Part shown: in pieces, positions 44,985-53,896 of the stretch | Numbering within the stretch: the stretch's first letter is position 1 | Layout: every line of letters begins with the position of its first letter | Assembly (NCBI GenBank): GCA_942490895.1 | Contig: CALNZC010000070.1 | Location: forward strand, 115,558 to 179,557 | Length of the DNA stretch: 64,000 nt | Direction of reading: 5' to 3' | Source: JAGNXB01 sp942490895 | GTDB taxonomy: Bacteria > Bacteroidota > Bacteroidia > Chitinophagales > Saprospiraceae | Notes under the pieces: generated by a model | The model's database searches: none | The model's input: only the letters and a program-made list of their open reading frames with translations | Told to the model about the DNA's origin: nothing | Program-made: the position numbers and the translations under genes

Positions 44985-46058
44985 TCAAGGCTCCTGATAG
45001 GCTGGATTGGTCAAAAAGGTATCATCCGTCAATGTGTGCATGAATGCAATAATGTCTGACTTTTCTTGGGCTGTTAAACCTAATCCTCCGGGTTGGATAT
45101 TGTACTGCATTAAAAATTCAACGGTTGAAGAATTTTTAGCACCGGTATTATAATGATCCAACACCGCCTCCAATGTGGTAAATCGGCCATCGTGCATATA
45201 AGGAGGCGTTTTGGCAATATTCCGCAGACTGGGCACTTTAAACTTGGCCCGATCAAAGGCACTCATCGTGACCATTTCGCGTCCTGTATCCGTAAACTCT
45301 GCATCGGTATCCAGACCATTGTTCATAAACTCATCATTCGTGAAATTATGTCCGGCATGACAATGGAAACACTCGGCACCTCTTCCTGTGCCCGTGGGGT
45401 CAAATTCTGCAAAAAAGAGCTTTCGCCCGTTTTCTTCTTCAGGTGTCAAGGTCACTTCTCCTTTTAACCATTTATCGTATTTCGAGTCCTTCGACACCAT
45501 GGTAAACATGAATTGTTCCATGGCCAGCCCCATGCGTTCCGGAGTAATTGCATCATCGCCAAATGCCCGAATAAACTGATCACGGTAACGCTGATTGGCT
45601 TCTAATTTTGCAATTGCTCCAGGTAATGTTTCATTCATTTCCAATGGATCCTGGATGGGCTTCAACGCCTGATCCCGGACACGTGGAGCCCGACCATCCC
45701 AGAACATACCATTGTAATGCCATGCGACATTCATCACCGGCATCGCCTGCCGCTTTCCATCCATCCCCTCAACACCAACACTGAATCTTCGGATATCAGA
45801 GAAAGCATCTCCTTGAATATGACAGTCCGCGCAGGACTGGGAGCGATCTCGTGACAGGTCCTTCTCATAAAAAAGCATCCGTCCCAATTCCACACCAGAA
45901 ATGGTTAGAGGATTATCAATGGGCAGCACAGGATCTGGAAAATCACCAATATCCAGTGTGTAAGGGGTAGGATCATAAACGGCCGGATCAACTGGATCAG
46001 GCTTGCAGCCGACTACGGCCAATAAGACCAAGGCAAATAATATATAGTGATTCTTCAT
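44985..46058 (-). CDS. Di-heme cytochrome-c peroxidase/MauG-like lipoprotein, copy 1
   Basis: A 357-residue lipoprotein (lipid cysteine Cys18 after LLAVVG) with two c-type heme sites: SCADCH (Cys76, Cys79, His80) and CFHCH in the second half. Typical of the bacterial di-heme peroxidase/MauG family are FKVPSLRNIAKTPPYMHDGRF and the preceding LFYEKDLSRDRSQSC. Family members either reduce hydrogen peroxide with cytochrome c or, like MauG and MbnH, oxidise side chains in a partner protein. It lies 6 bases after a second such gene and after an MbnP-like gene, which argues for the latter role. It acts in the periplasm. Confidence 0.9.
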   Translation of the reverse strand: MKNHYILFALVLLAVVGCKPDPVDPAVYDPTPYTLDIGDFPDPVLPIDNPLTISGVELGRMLFYEKDLSRDRSQSCADCHIQGDAFSDIRRFSVGVEGMDGKRQAMPVMNVAWHYNGMFWDGRAPRVRDQALKPIQDPLEMNETLPGAIAKLEANQRYRDQFIRAFGDDAITPERMGLAMEQFMFTMVSKDSKYDKWLKGEVTLTPEEENGRKLFFAEFDPTGTGRGAECFHCHAGHNFTNDEFMNNGLDTDAEFTDTGREMVTMSAFDRAKFKVPSLRNIAKTPPYMHDGRFTTLEAVLDHYNTGAKNSSTVEFLMQYNIQPGGLGLTAQEKSDIIAFMHTLTDDTFLTNPAYQEP

Positions 46059-46064
46059 GACAAT

Positions 46065-47081
46065 TTATTGTGATTGAAATTGCGGATTATGGAGAAATGC
46101 ATCGTCTGTCAGACTTTCTAAAAAATCGAGCAGATCATTGGTCTCTCCATCCGTTAATTGGAATGTCCGCAATAGCGGACTCTTGTTCGGGTGATCCTGA
46201 ATACCGCTTTGGTAATGCTGAACCACTTCACGCAGAGTTTTCAAACTGCCGTCATGCATATAAGGAGCCGTTACTGCCACGTTTCGCAAACTGGGCACTT
46301 TGAAAACTGCACGATCCGATTCTTCTCCTGTCAGACGATACCGTCCCGGATCGGAATAATCTTCGTACAACCCGTTATTGGCAAAGGACTGGTCCGTAAA
46401 TAAAAACCCGGAGTGACAGGATACACAGCCCAATCGGTCGCTCTGAAATAAATTTAACCCTCGGACAGCGCCTGGAGAAAGGGCGTTCCAATCTCCCTGA
46501 AAGGACCATCGATCAAATCTGGAATTGCCACTGATCAGAGTCCGTTCAAAAGCGGCCAACGCCCGGGTGATCACAAAGGGATCTACTTCCCGATCATATG
46601 CCTTTTGGGAGAGCGATTTATATGCAGGAACTTGATTGACCTTTTTAGCTACATCCAGAATATTGGTGTCAAATTCATGCTGTTCCTGAATGGGAACGAG
46701 CACCTGCATTTCCAATGTAGGGACCCCTCCTTCCCGCAGCAACGCCAGCTGATAACCAACGTTTGCCAAAGAGGGTGAATTGCGTGTCCCCACCCGATCC
46801 TCTACACCCAAACTGAATCTCGTTGTATCTGAAAAGGCATAAGCCGGGATATGGCAGGATGCGCAGGAGCGGGAACTATCCACAGACAAAATTGGATCAA
46901 AAAACAATGCCTTTCCCAGCTCCACACGTTCGGCTAGAAAGGCATTGTCTGCGGGAATAGCCATCTCCGGAAATCCAGGAGGGGCCTGGTAACGGTCCAG
47001 TTCAGGCATTTCCTGCTTGGAGCAGGACCATACGATCAAGCTGAAAGCAAAGAAAAAGACCCACTTCTGAAAAATCGTCAT
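46065..47081 (-). CDS. Di-heme cytochrome-c peroxidase/MauG-like lipoprotein, copy 2
   Basis: A 338-residue lipoprotein (Cys20 after FSLIVWS) with heme sites SCASCH and CVSCH and the family block FKVPSLRNVAVTAPYMHDGSL. It is a paralogue of the gene that follows it, differing clearly in sequence, so the duplication is not recent. Its start ATG overlaps the MbnP-like stop by four bases (ATGA), so expression is coupled to that copper-protein candidate. It is expected to work in the periplasm as a peroxidase or as a protein-modifying oxidase. Confidence 0.9.
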   Translation of the reverse strand: MTIFQKWVFFFAFSLIVWSCSKQEMPELDRYQAPPGFPEMAIPADNAFLAERVELGKALFFDPILSVDSSRSCASCHIPAYAFSDTTRFSLGVEDRVGTRNSPSLANVGYQLALLREGGVPTLEMQVLVPIQEQHEFDTNILDVAKKVNQVPAYKSLSQKAYDREVDPFVITRALAAFERTLISGNSRFDRWSFQGDWNALSPGAVRGLNLFQSDRLGCVSCHSGFLFTDQSFANNGLYEDYSDPGRYRLTGEESDRAVFKVPSLRNVAVTAPYMHDGSLKTLREVVQHYQSGIQDHPNKSPLLRTFQLTDGETNDLLDFLESLTDDAFLHNPQFQSQ

Positions 47082-48076
47082 TTCTGGACTATAAAGGAGT
47101 TTCGGGCGATCAAGCGACCATTATGGTATAAACCATAGAAGTAGGTTCCTGTTTGCCACCCTTGCAGGTCCAGTTGAATTTGGCCTTGTGCCGGTACTTG
47201 TTGACGGTAGTGAACCACCTGTCCAAGTGAATTCATGATCCGAAGATCAACCGCGCTGATCGACTGGTCCAGCTCTTGTCCCAAAGAGATCTGGCCATGA
47301 GCCGGATTGGGTACTGAGGTCAATGACAATGAATTCTGGACCACATCATCTTGAGCAGAAACTGCAGAGATGGTCAGAAATTTCTCCGTGGAAGCATTGG
47401 TCAGCATCTTTTGATTCTGCGCATTACTACCGTGATGGATCAGGTTGCCGATCATGGTCATCCCTTCAAATAGTTTGGCATAATCCACCTCAATATTCAC
47501 AGTGAGCACGCCACTTTCTGCAGTTGCTTCCCCATCAATTGACGTGGTGTAATAAAGATTATCACCTAGATTATGGTATTGAAATAGTGACTCTGGAATA
47601 CCATCATTATTATTATCCACATAACCTTCAATAGCCATGAATCGATATCCAGCTGACCAGCCCCAATGCATGGATGGATCCTGAAATCCGAGGGGATGTC
47701 CCAACTGATAGGTAGAAGGATCCAGGTGATTTTTTGCCTGATCCACACCAATATGGACTTCCACGCCCTGAATCTCATCGAGATCGACATTACCAATACT
47801 CCAGACCATTTCCGGATCACCGGCATCTGCTAGCACATACTGATCATTGAGAGCCGTTTTTCCACCGCCTACGCCGATCAACGAAATCTCCGACAGATAA
47901 AATTCTGCCCGATCGATTCGCATGGCTTTTCCGTTCCAAATGGTGAACTGGGTTTCATTGACTTTCAGTTCCTCCCCGTTGACTTTATGGTTGAAGGTAA
48001 ACTGAACTTCATTGGTTTGGGCTCCCAACATCTGGGCCCACAAAATGCAAAATATAAAAAGAGTAAAGTGTCGCAT
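47078..48076 (-). CDS. MbnP-like copper-binding protein with T9SS sorting domain
   Basis: A 332-residue exported protein. The signal peptide ends near residue 19 (MLGAQ). The body matches the MbnP family: FTFNHKVNGEEL, RIDRAEFYLSEISLIGVGG, the HWGWSAGYRFMAIEG block, and GNLIHHGSN. In methanotrophs, MbnP binds copper after a partner di-heme enzyme (MbnH) converts a tryptophan to kynurenine; the Trp-rich block is a likely site here. The last 80 residues are a Por sorting domain (TSVPNPAHGQISLGQ, MNSLGQVVHYRQQV, WQTGTYFYGLYH), so unlike the methanotroph protein it would be placed on the surface by T9SS. The start is 48076, set by the signal peptide. Confidence 0.85.
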   Translation of the reverse strand: MRHFTLFIFCILWAQMLGAQTNEVQFTFNHKVNGEELKVNETQFTIWNGKAMRIDRAEFYLSEISLIGVGGGKTALNDQYVLADAGDPEMVWSIGNVDLDEIQGVEVHIGVDQAKNHLDPSTYQLGHPLGFQDPSMHWGWSAGYRFMAIEGYVDNNNDGIPESLFQYHNLGDNLYYTTSIDGEATAESGVLTVNIEVDYAKLFEGMTMIGNLIHHGSNAQNQKMLTNASTEKFLTISAVSAQDDVVQNSLSLTSVPNPAHGQISLGQELDQSISAVDLRIMNSLGQVVHYRQQVPAQGQIQLDLQGWQTGTYFYGLYHNGRLIARNSFIVQK

Positions 48077-48154
48077 ATCGTATCCATTAACACGTGAAAA
48101 ATAAAAAAGGATGATGCCTTTCAAGAGGCATCAAAACACTAGTTGGAAGACGTG

Positions 48155-48601
48155 CTAACAGCGATATTGACAAAACCGGGCCTGGGGATCCCATCGAAAG
48201 GGTGGTGGATGTGCCCTGGGGGTTAAAGAGGTTACTTCCCGATCGATCTGAATGGCCAGGCACCTTTCGACTGACAAAGACAGAACGAAACTATTCTTTG
48301 TAATCAGTTCGGCTTTAACATCCTGCTTTTCGACCTGCTGAATATCCAGATGCTGATAGCACACCCGGTCCTGACAACAAGGCACGCGCCGAACGGTGGC
48401 GATTCGTGTCTTTTTCAATTGGCAGCATGATCCGATCGCCCGTTTGGGCACAACCTTTAAAATACTGCAACACGAAACTGGCAAACCATACAAGCCGACA
48501 AGATGACCTTTGACCCGGCAATCATGCACTTGTCCGGAAACACCCGTACTGGAGACCAGAATCAGGAGTGCGAGGAACAAGGAAGTGAAAGGTTTGAGCA
48601 T
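48155..48601 (-). CDS. HYC_CC_PP-family cysteine-rich protein
   Basis: A 148-residue exported protein with a signal peptide (to about residue 24) and a conserved pattern of metal-ligand-like residues: VHDCRVKGH, LPVSCCSILKV, GSCCQLKK, VPCCQDRVCY and a C-terminal HPPPF followed by ARFCQYRC. This is the His-Cys, Cys-Cys, Pro-Pro layout of the Bacteroidota HYC_CC_PP family, whose genes often sit near metal-uptake or copper proteins. The function is unproved. It lies 78 bases upstream of the MbnP-like gene on the same strand and is probably first in that operon. Confidence 0.78.
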   Translation of the reverse strand: MLKPFTSLFLALLILVSSTGVSGQVHDCRVKGHLVGLYGLPVSCCSILKVVPKRAIGSCCQLKKTRIATVRRVPCCQDRVCYQHLDIQQVEKQDVKAELITKNSFVLSLSVERCLAIQIDREVTSLTPRAHPPPFRWDPQARFCQYRC

Positions 48602-48796
48602 GGTTTACTTTAGACCACAGTTGTTCAAATCTACATAAAAACAAGGAGATTGACTAATGATTTGGAGTCAAACCGATGCCCCATAGTGTCCATTCATGCC
48701 ATTGTGCATTTTAGTAGCCGTTGTTGACCGGGGCCTCCCATTCACTTCTTTCTCACTTCCTTTCAACAAGGGACCTTCCGGCTTGTTACTCCTCCG

Positions 48797-48804
48797 TATC
48801 TTTG
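48797..48804 (+). promoter_or_regulatory. Bacteroidota -7 box of uvrA
   Basis: TATCTTTG fits TAnnTTTG and ends 8 bases before the uvrA ATG at 48813. The 5' leader would be very short or absent. This also argues against the longer frame that starts at 48696. Confidence 0.55.
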
Positions 48805-48812
48805 CCCCCCTT

Positions 48813-51713
48813 ATGGCCGTTCCTGCAAAAAAGAAAAAACCAGAACCCTTCCGACCGCTGATCACCGACAATGATCCGCATTGGATCCGTATACGGGGTG
48901 CAAGGTCCAACAACCTCAAGAATGTAGACCTTGACCTCCCTCGCAATGAGCTGGTGGTCATCACTGGCGTCTCCGGTTCAGGGAAGTCGTCCATCACCAT
49001 GGACACACTCTATGCTGAAGGTCAGCGGAGGTACGTAGAAAGCTTGTCATCCTATGCCCGACAATTCCTCATGCGGATGAAAAAGCCGGATGTCGATATG
49101 ATCCACGGGATCTGCCCCGCCATCGCTCTTGAGCAAAAGGTGTCCGGTGGTAATAACCGTTCTACAGTTGGGTCCCTGACAGAGATCTATGACTTCTTGC
49201 GCATGCTCTTCGCTCGGATTGGTCATACCTTCTCCCCTATTTCAGGAGAAGAAGTCCACAAACAGGAGGTCAGTGATGTGATCGACTTTCTCCAGGCGCA
49301 AACCGAAGACATCCGGGCAGCCATCCTGATCCCATTGCCACTGAAATATGCCGATCGCACAGTCCAGCAGGAATTGGACCTCCTCCTTCAGAAGGGATTC
49401 ACCCGGTTGCGGATGGATGGCGAACTGGTGCAAATAGAAGATTGGCTGGCCGGCCACAAGGCCGATGCAAAAAAGAAATTGGGTAAATGGGAGAAGGCAG
49501 CAGAACTGCTGGTTCTCATTGATCGCTTTGTCATCCACCATGAAGATGAAGACAACTGGAAGCGGATCGCCGATTCTGCATTAACCGCTTTTCAGGAGAG
49601 CGAAGGCATTTGTCATATTCAAATCTATGACGGGGAAGAGCGAACCTTCAGCAATCGATTCGAAGCGGATGGCATCACGTTTCCAGAGCCCAATCCTCAA
49701 CTTTTCAATTACAATAACTCATACGGGGCTTGCCCACGTTGTGAAGGATATGGGAAGGTGATGGGCATTGAGGAGCAGAAGGTCATCCCCGATACCAGCC
49801 TTTCAATTTATGAAGGAGCCGTTGCCTGCTGGCGAGGAGAGGCCGGAGGTGAATGGTTGAAAGAGTGGCTCAAACAAGCTGGTTTGATCGACTTCCCCAT
49901 TCATCGACCCTATTTTCTGCTGACCAAAGACGAACGAAAAAAACTCTGGCAGGGGATTGGCTCCGCACCTGGCGTTCATGGCTATTTCAAAGCCCTGGAG
50001 GAAAAAACCTACAAGATCCAAAACAGGGTCATGCTCGCCCGATACCGGGGACGGACCACTTGTTCAGAATGTGATGGAGGCCGACTGCGAACAGAAGCCA
50101 CTTATGTCAAAGTCAATGGCCGGCATATCATGGACCTGATCGATCTGCCGCTGACCGATCTGACCACCTTCATGAAGGATTTGACCTTGCCTGAATATGA
50201 CCTTCAAATTGCGAAGAGACTGCTGCTGGAGATCAATATGCGGTTGCAATTTATGCTGGATGTCGGTTTGGGATATCTCACGTTGAACCGGGTTGCCGCT
50301 ACCCTCTCCGGAGGGGAGACCCAGCGTATTAATCTCACACGCATCCTGGGAAGTAACCTGACCAGCTCCCTCTATATCCTGGATGAACCCAGCGTAGGTC
50401 TCCACCCGAGAGACACCACCCGACTGATCCGGGTGCTTCGGCAACTGCGCGATCTGGGGAATACTGTCGTCGTGGTCGAACATGAAGAAGAAATTATTCG
50501 CGCAGCGGACTATCTGGTCGACATGGGCCCCATGGCCGGCATCCATGGCGGATCTGTGGTCTTCGCTGGACCCTTTGACGAAATCGGGAAACGGGCACCT
50601 GACAGTCTCACAACTGCCTATCTCAATGGAACCATCGAAATCCCAACCCCGGCGACAAGACGCAAGGTTCTCGGTAAGATTGTTCTCTCGGATGCTCGTT
50701 TGCACAACCTGAAAAACATCTCGGTGGAGATCCCCCTGGATGCACTCACTGTTGTAACCGGTGTGTCGGGTTCGGGAAAATCCACACTAATCAAACAGCT
50801 GCTCTATCCAGCCGTACAACAGGCCGTAGAAGTCCTGCAAGACGGACGCACCCCACAGGTTTCCAATCTGACTGGAGACCTCAAACGGCTGACCGGAGTT
50901 GAAATGATCAATCAGTCGCCTATTGGGCGTTCCAGTCGATCCAACCCGGTAACCTATGTCAAAGCCTATGACGCCATTCGGGAATTGATGTCTGATCAAT
51001 CCCTTTCGGTTATTCGTGGCTACAAGCCCAAACACTTCAGTTTTAATGTAGAAGGAGGTCGTTGTGAGACTTGTAAGGGAGAAGGTGAACAAGTGGTGGA
51101 AATGCAATTTCTGGCTGATGTTCGTCTGGAGTGTGAGGACTGTAAAGGAAGGCGTTTCAAACAGGAAGTCCTGGAAGTCCGGTACCGGGAAAAATCCATT
51201 TTTGATATTCTGTCCCTGACCATCGAAGAGGCCCTGGAATTCTTTGTGGATCGAAAAGACATTCTCCAACGCCTGAAGCCATTGGATGATGTCGGTCTCG
51301 GGTATGTCCAGTTAGGACAAAGCAGTTCCACTTTATCCGGTGGAGAAGCCCAGCGTGTGAAGTTGGCCTCCTTTCTGGGACGAGAAAATCAAAGTGAGCA
51401 TATCTTCTTCATCTTCGATGAACCTACGACTGGTTTGCACTTTCATGATATCGGACGATTGCTGGATGCTCTCCAGGCCCTGGTCGAACATGGACACACC
51501 GTATTGGTGGTGGAGCACAACATGGAAGTCATTAAGTCGGCCGACTGGATCATCGATCTAGGGCCAGAAGGTGGCGATGAAGGTGGACATCTGGTTTTCC
51601 AGGGACGTCCAGAAGAATTGGTCAATGTAAAAGGGTCGTATACGGGTGAGTATTTGAAGGAAAAAATAAGTACAAAAGGAAACGCCAAAAAACAAGCACC
51701 AAAAAGCAAATAA
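48813..51713 (+). CDS. uvrA: Excinuclease ABC subunit A
   Basis: The damage-recognition ATPase of nucleotide-excision repair, 966 residues, acting with UvrB and UvrC. Two ABC ATPase modules are present: Walker A GVSGSGKSSI and, in the second half, GVSGSGKSTL; signatures LSGGETQRINL and LSGGEAQRVKL; Walker B LYILDEPSVGLHP and FFIFDEPTTGLHF. Zinc modules are visible in CPRCEGYGK, CSECDGGRL and CETCKGEG with CEDCKGRRF. The start at 48813 (MAVPAKKKK) is supported by the promoter box. The C-terminal tail is lysine-rich. No linked repair genes. Confidence 0.97.
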   Translation: MAVPAKKKKPEPFRPLITDNDPHWIRIRGARSNNLKNVDLDLPRNELVVITGVSGSGKSSITMDTLYAEGQRRYVESLSSYARQFLMRMKKPDVDMIHGICPAIALEQKVSGGNNRSTVGSLTEIYDFLRMLFARIGHTFSPISGEEVHKQEVSDVIDFLQAQTEDIRAAILIPLPLKYADRTVQQELDLLLQKGFTRLRMDGELVQIEDWLAGHKADAKKKLGKWEKAAELLVLIDRFVIHHEDEDNWKRIADSALTAFQESEGICHIQIYDGEERTFSNRFEADGITFPEPNPQLFNYNNSYGACPRCEGYGKVMGIEEQKVIPDTSLSIYEGAVACWRGEAGGEWLKEWLKQAGLIDFPIHRPYFLLTKDERKKLWQGIGSAPGVHGYFKALEEKTYKIQNRVMLARYRGRTTCSECDGGRLRTEATYVKVNGRHIMDLIDLPLTDLTTFMKDLTLPEYDLQIAKRLLLEINMRLQFMLDVGLGYLTLNRVAATLSGGETQRINLTRILGSNLTSSLYILDEPSVGLHPRDTTRLIRVLRQLRDLGNTVVVVEHEEEIIRAADYLVDMGPMAGIHGGSVVFAGPFDEIGKRAPDSLTTAYLNGTIEIPTPATRRKVLGKIVLSDARLHNLKNISVEIPLDALTVVTGVSGSGKSTLIKQLLYPAVQQAVEVLQDGRTPQVSNLTGDLKRLTGVEMINQSPIGRSSRSNPVTYVKAYDAIRELMSDQSLSVIRGYKPKHFSFNVEGGRCETCKGEGEQVVEMQFLADVRLECEDCKGRRFKQEVLEVRYREKSIFDILSLTIEEALEFFVDRKDILQRLKPLDDVGLGYVQLGQSSSTLSGGEAQRVKLASFLGRENQSEHIFFIFDEPTTGLHFHDIGRLLDALQALVEHGHTVLVVEHNMEVIKSADWIIDLGPEGGDEGGHLVFQGRPEELVNVKGSYTGEYLKEKISTKGNAKKQAPKSK

Positions 51714-51950
51714 ATCTCAAGCACCAAATACGAATGACCAAAACGGATAACGTTGTTGTTCATTTGTATTTAGAGCTTTCCCATTATAAAAGATAATGCT
51801 TTTTCACGCCCGGATTCTATTCTCTCGAAGGCCTTCTTCCCATCTTAACGGCCTCCCAGTATTGATATGCAATAAATAAATATTCGTTTGTGGCGGAAGT
51901 TGCCACAAACCAGACTTTTCTGGTCCATAACTTTCTGGAAAGAAAGAGTC

Positions 51951-53744
51951 ATGGTGATTGACATTGCTACAGATACAAGGATCCTCATTTACAACGCAGC
52001 ATTGCTCTCAGGATTCATCCTCCTCTATCTGCGAGCCTATTCCGTTGGGCTCCGTACCGGATTCACAAAGGGCCCCTGGTTAGCATCTTTGGCCATTCTG
52101 TTCATTGCCCTGGTCACCGGTATGCGCTGGGGTGGAATCTCTATGAGTGATTGGACACATCTGATGCAGGGTGATCTGACGAATATCCACCCCAGAGGAT
52201 TTTCTTTGATGGGTGGGATCCTGTTTTTTATTCCTGTTTTTCTGGTATTGCAACGACAGTTTGATTGGCCTCTCGCTATTTTAGACCGAATTGCCATCTG
52301 CATTCCAATCGTCATAGCCATAGGACGAATCGGCTGTCTGTTTGCAGGATGCTGCTCCGGTTCAACTTGTGCCCTACCCTGGGGAATAAATTATGGTATT
52401 GGCACACCTGTCTTGACTGGGCAGATTAATTCCGGGATGGTCGATGCCACATCGACTCTTTCGAATCTAGTTCACCCCTTTCCTGCCTATGTCATTTTTC
52501 TCAATGGATTGATTGTCCTGTTTCTGTACCGGTTCCGGAAAAAGTTGCACCAACCCGGACAATTGACTTTGTTGACAATTGCGCTGCTTTTTCTTTCCAG
52601 ATTCCTTCTCGAATTTTTCAGAAGCCCGGCTTCCAATCATGGATTTGCCATGCCCATCCTGGGATTGAAAGTGTCACAATGGATACTTCTCCTTTTCGGG
52701 CTTGTCGCACTTTGGAAAACGAATCACCTCAAACCCAAAAAAGATCGGGAAACATTCAGAGATGCGACCTCTTCTTATCCTCCAATATGGATTAGTTCCC
52801 TGTCATTCGGCCTGCTTGTTTTAACCTGGGATAAATACAGTTCCCTCGAAATAATTCTACTATTCACCATCCTTCTCCCACTCCTCCTCCACCTTATTTT
52901 TTCTGCGTTTGCACGGAAAAGTACTTTTCCCGACTATCTTTTAAACTGGGCCCACCTGCCCAGCCTGGCTGCACTGATCATCATCATGCCTTCAGATAGC
53001 ATTCCACTTCCCAGGAACACACCTGACAGGTCAAGCTGGGTACAATTGGGCTTTTCCATAGCGCAATCTCCATTTGAACAAAGCAGGACCGACAGATATA
53101 CCCAGCCGGATTGTGCCGGAGACAGCATAGTAACACATACCTCCAAGATTAAAGTGATCAATTTTTCTGGTGACCTGGGAGTACATATGATCCGCGATGA
53201 AGCGGAATGGGTGTTTGGTTGCAACGCTATGTATACGGAAATGAAGCGATCAGCATCATCTACGGGGCTTATCCCAGAAGGGAAATATTATTTCAGGAGT
53301 ATCGGCCCATACATTCAAGCGGATGGACGTGTGGTGGGAGCAACTATTGGTTGGCAATTCCTGGATACAAATTATCCAGGTAATGAACAATCTGATCTGG
53401 CATTATATCCTTCAGATCACCAGCGTTTATTGCTTCGATTTCGATTAGGGCTACGCCATCGCTTTTATATGGAGTACAGTACTTTACAGCGGTCCAATTA
53501 CCCAACGTTTCCTGGACAGGCGCACTCTTTTTATGCAGCACATGGATTTAATCGTCTGGATGGAAGCACATATCTTCGACTTGGGATTCACGTACCGAAC
53601 GTGCTTTACGACAATGTTAGAGTATCCGCAGGAGGGCGAATTCCTTTATTGAATAAAACAGTACTTATTGAGCCAGAAATATTCACAAATAAGCATGGAT
53701 TTCAGTATGCCCTGGGAATGCGTTTCAATATCGGCAAACAATAA
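51951..53744 (+). CDS. Lgt-like membrane protein with a beta-rich C-terminal extension
   Basis: A 597-residue protein. The first about 270 residues form a polytopic membrane domain related to prolipoprotein diacylglyceryl transferase: GRIGCLFAGCCSG in the position of the Lgt signature GRxxNFxNxE, and LSRFLLEFFRSP matching the conserved Lgt helix. The N-to-C changes mean it is not the canonical enzyme. Further hydrophobic helices (about 275-365) lead to a soluble or barrel-like tail (about 370-597) with YYFRSIGPYIQADGRVVGATIGW, LRFRLGLRHRFYMEY and a final LGMRFNIGK, which looks like outer-membrane-barrel strands. The combination is unusual (see findings). I set the start at ATG 51951; it lies between uvrA and a di-heme peroxidase gene. 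Confidence 0.7.
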   Translation: MVIDIATDTRILIYNAALLSGFILLYLRAYSVGLRTGFTKGPWLASLAILFIALVTGMRWGGISMSDWTHLMQGDLTNIHPRGFSLMGGILFFIPVFLVLQRQFDWPLAILDRIAICIPIVIAIGRIGCLFAGCCSGSTCALPWGINYGIGTPVLTGQINSGMVDATSTLSNLVHPFPAYVIFLNGLIVLFLYRFRKKLHQPGQLTLLTIALLFLSRFLLEFFRSPASNHGFAMPILGLKVSQWILLLFGLVALWKTNHLKPKKDRETFRDATSSYPPIWISSLSFGLLVLTWDKYSSLEIILLFTILLPLLLHLIFSAFARKSTFPDYLLNWAHLPSLAALIIIMPSDSIPLPRNTPDRSSWVQLGFSIAQSPFEQSRTDRYTQPDCAGDSIVTHTSKIKVINFSGDLGVHMIRDEAEWVFGCNAMYTEMKRSASSTGLIPEGKYYFRSIGPYIQADGRVVGATIGWQFLDTNYPGNEQSDLALYPSDHQRLLLRFRLGLRHRFYMEYSTLQRSNYPTFPGQAHSFYAAHGFNRLDGSTYLRLGIHVPNVLYDNVRVSAGGRIPLLNKTVLIEPEIFTNKHGFQYALGMRFNIGKQ

Positions 53745-53762
53745 GAAGAGTAGCACCAAGTG

Positions 53763-53893
53763 AATAAATATCAAGCACCAATTTTCAAAATCTAAATAAA
53801 ACTCAAATCCGAAATTCAAATGACCAAAATGGAAATTCGTTTCGGTCATTCAGATTTTGTGCTTGGAATTTATTTGAAATTTGGATTTTGTGA
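53763..53893. repeat. Imperfect inverted repeat, AAATYCAA type
   Basis: Between the Lgt-like and third peroxidase genes lies an AT-rich tract with stem AATGACCAAAA / TTTCGGTCATT and flanks of repeated CAAGCACCAA, CAAATCC, GAAATTCAAAT. The tract near 51.71-51.78 kb (CAAGCACCAAATACGAATGACC) is a related copy. It looks like a degenerate repeat family in spacers; I see no gene. Confidence 0.6.
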
Positions 53894-53896
53894 TTT

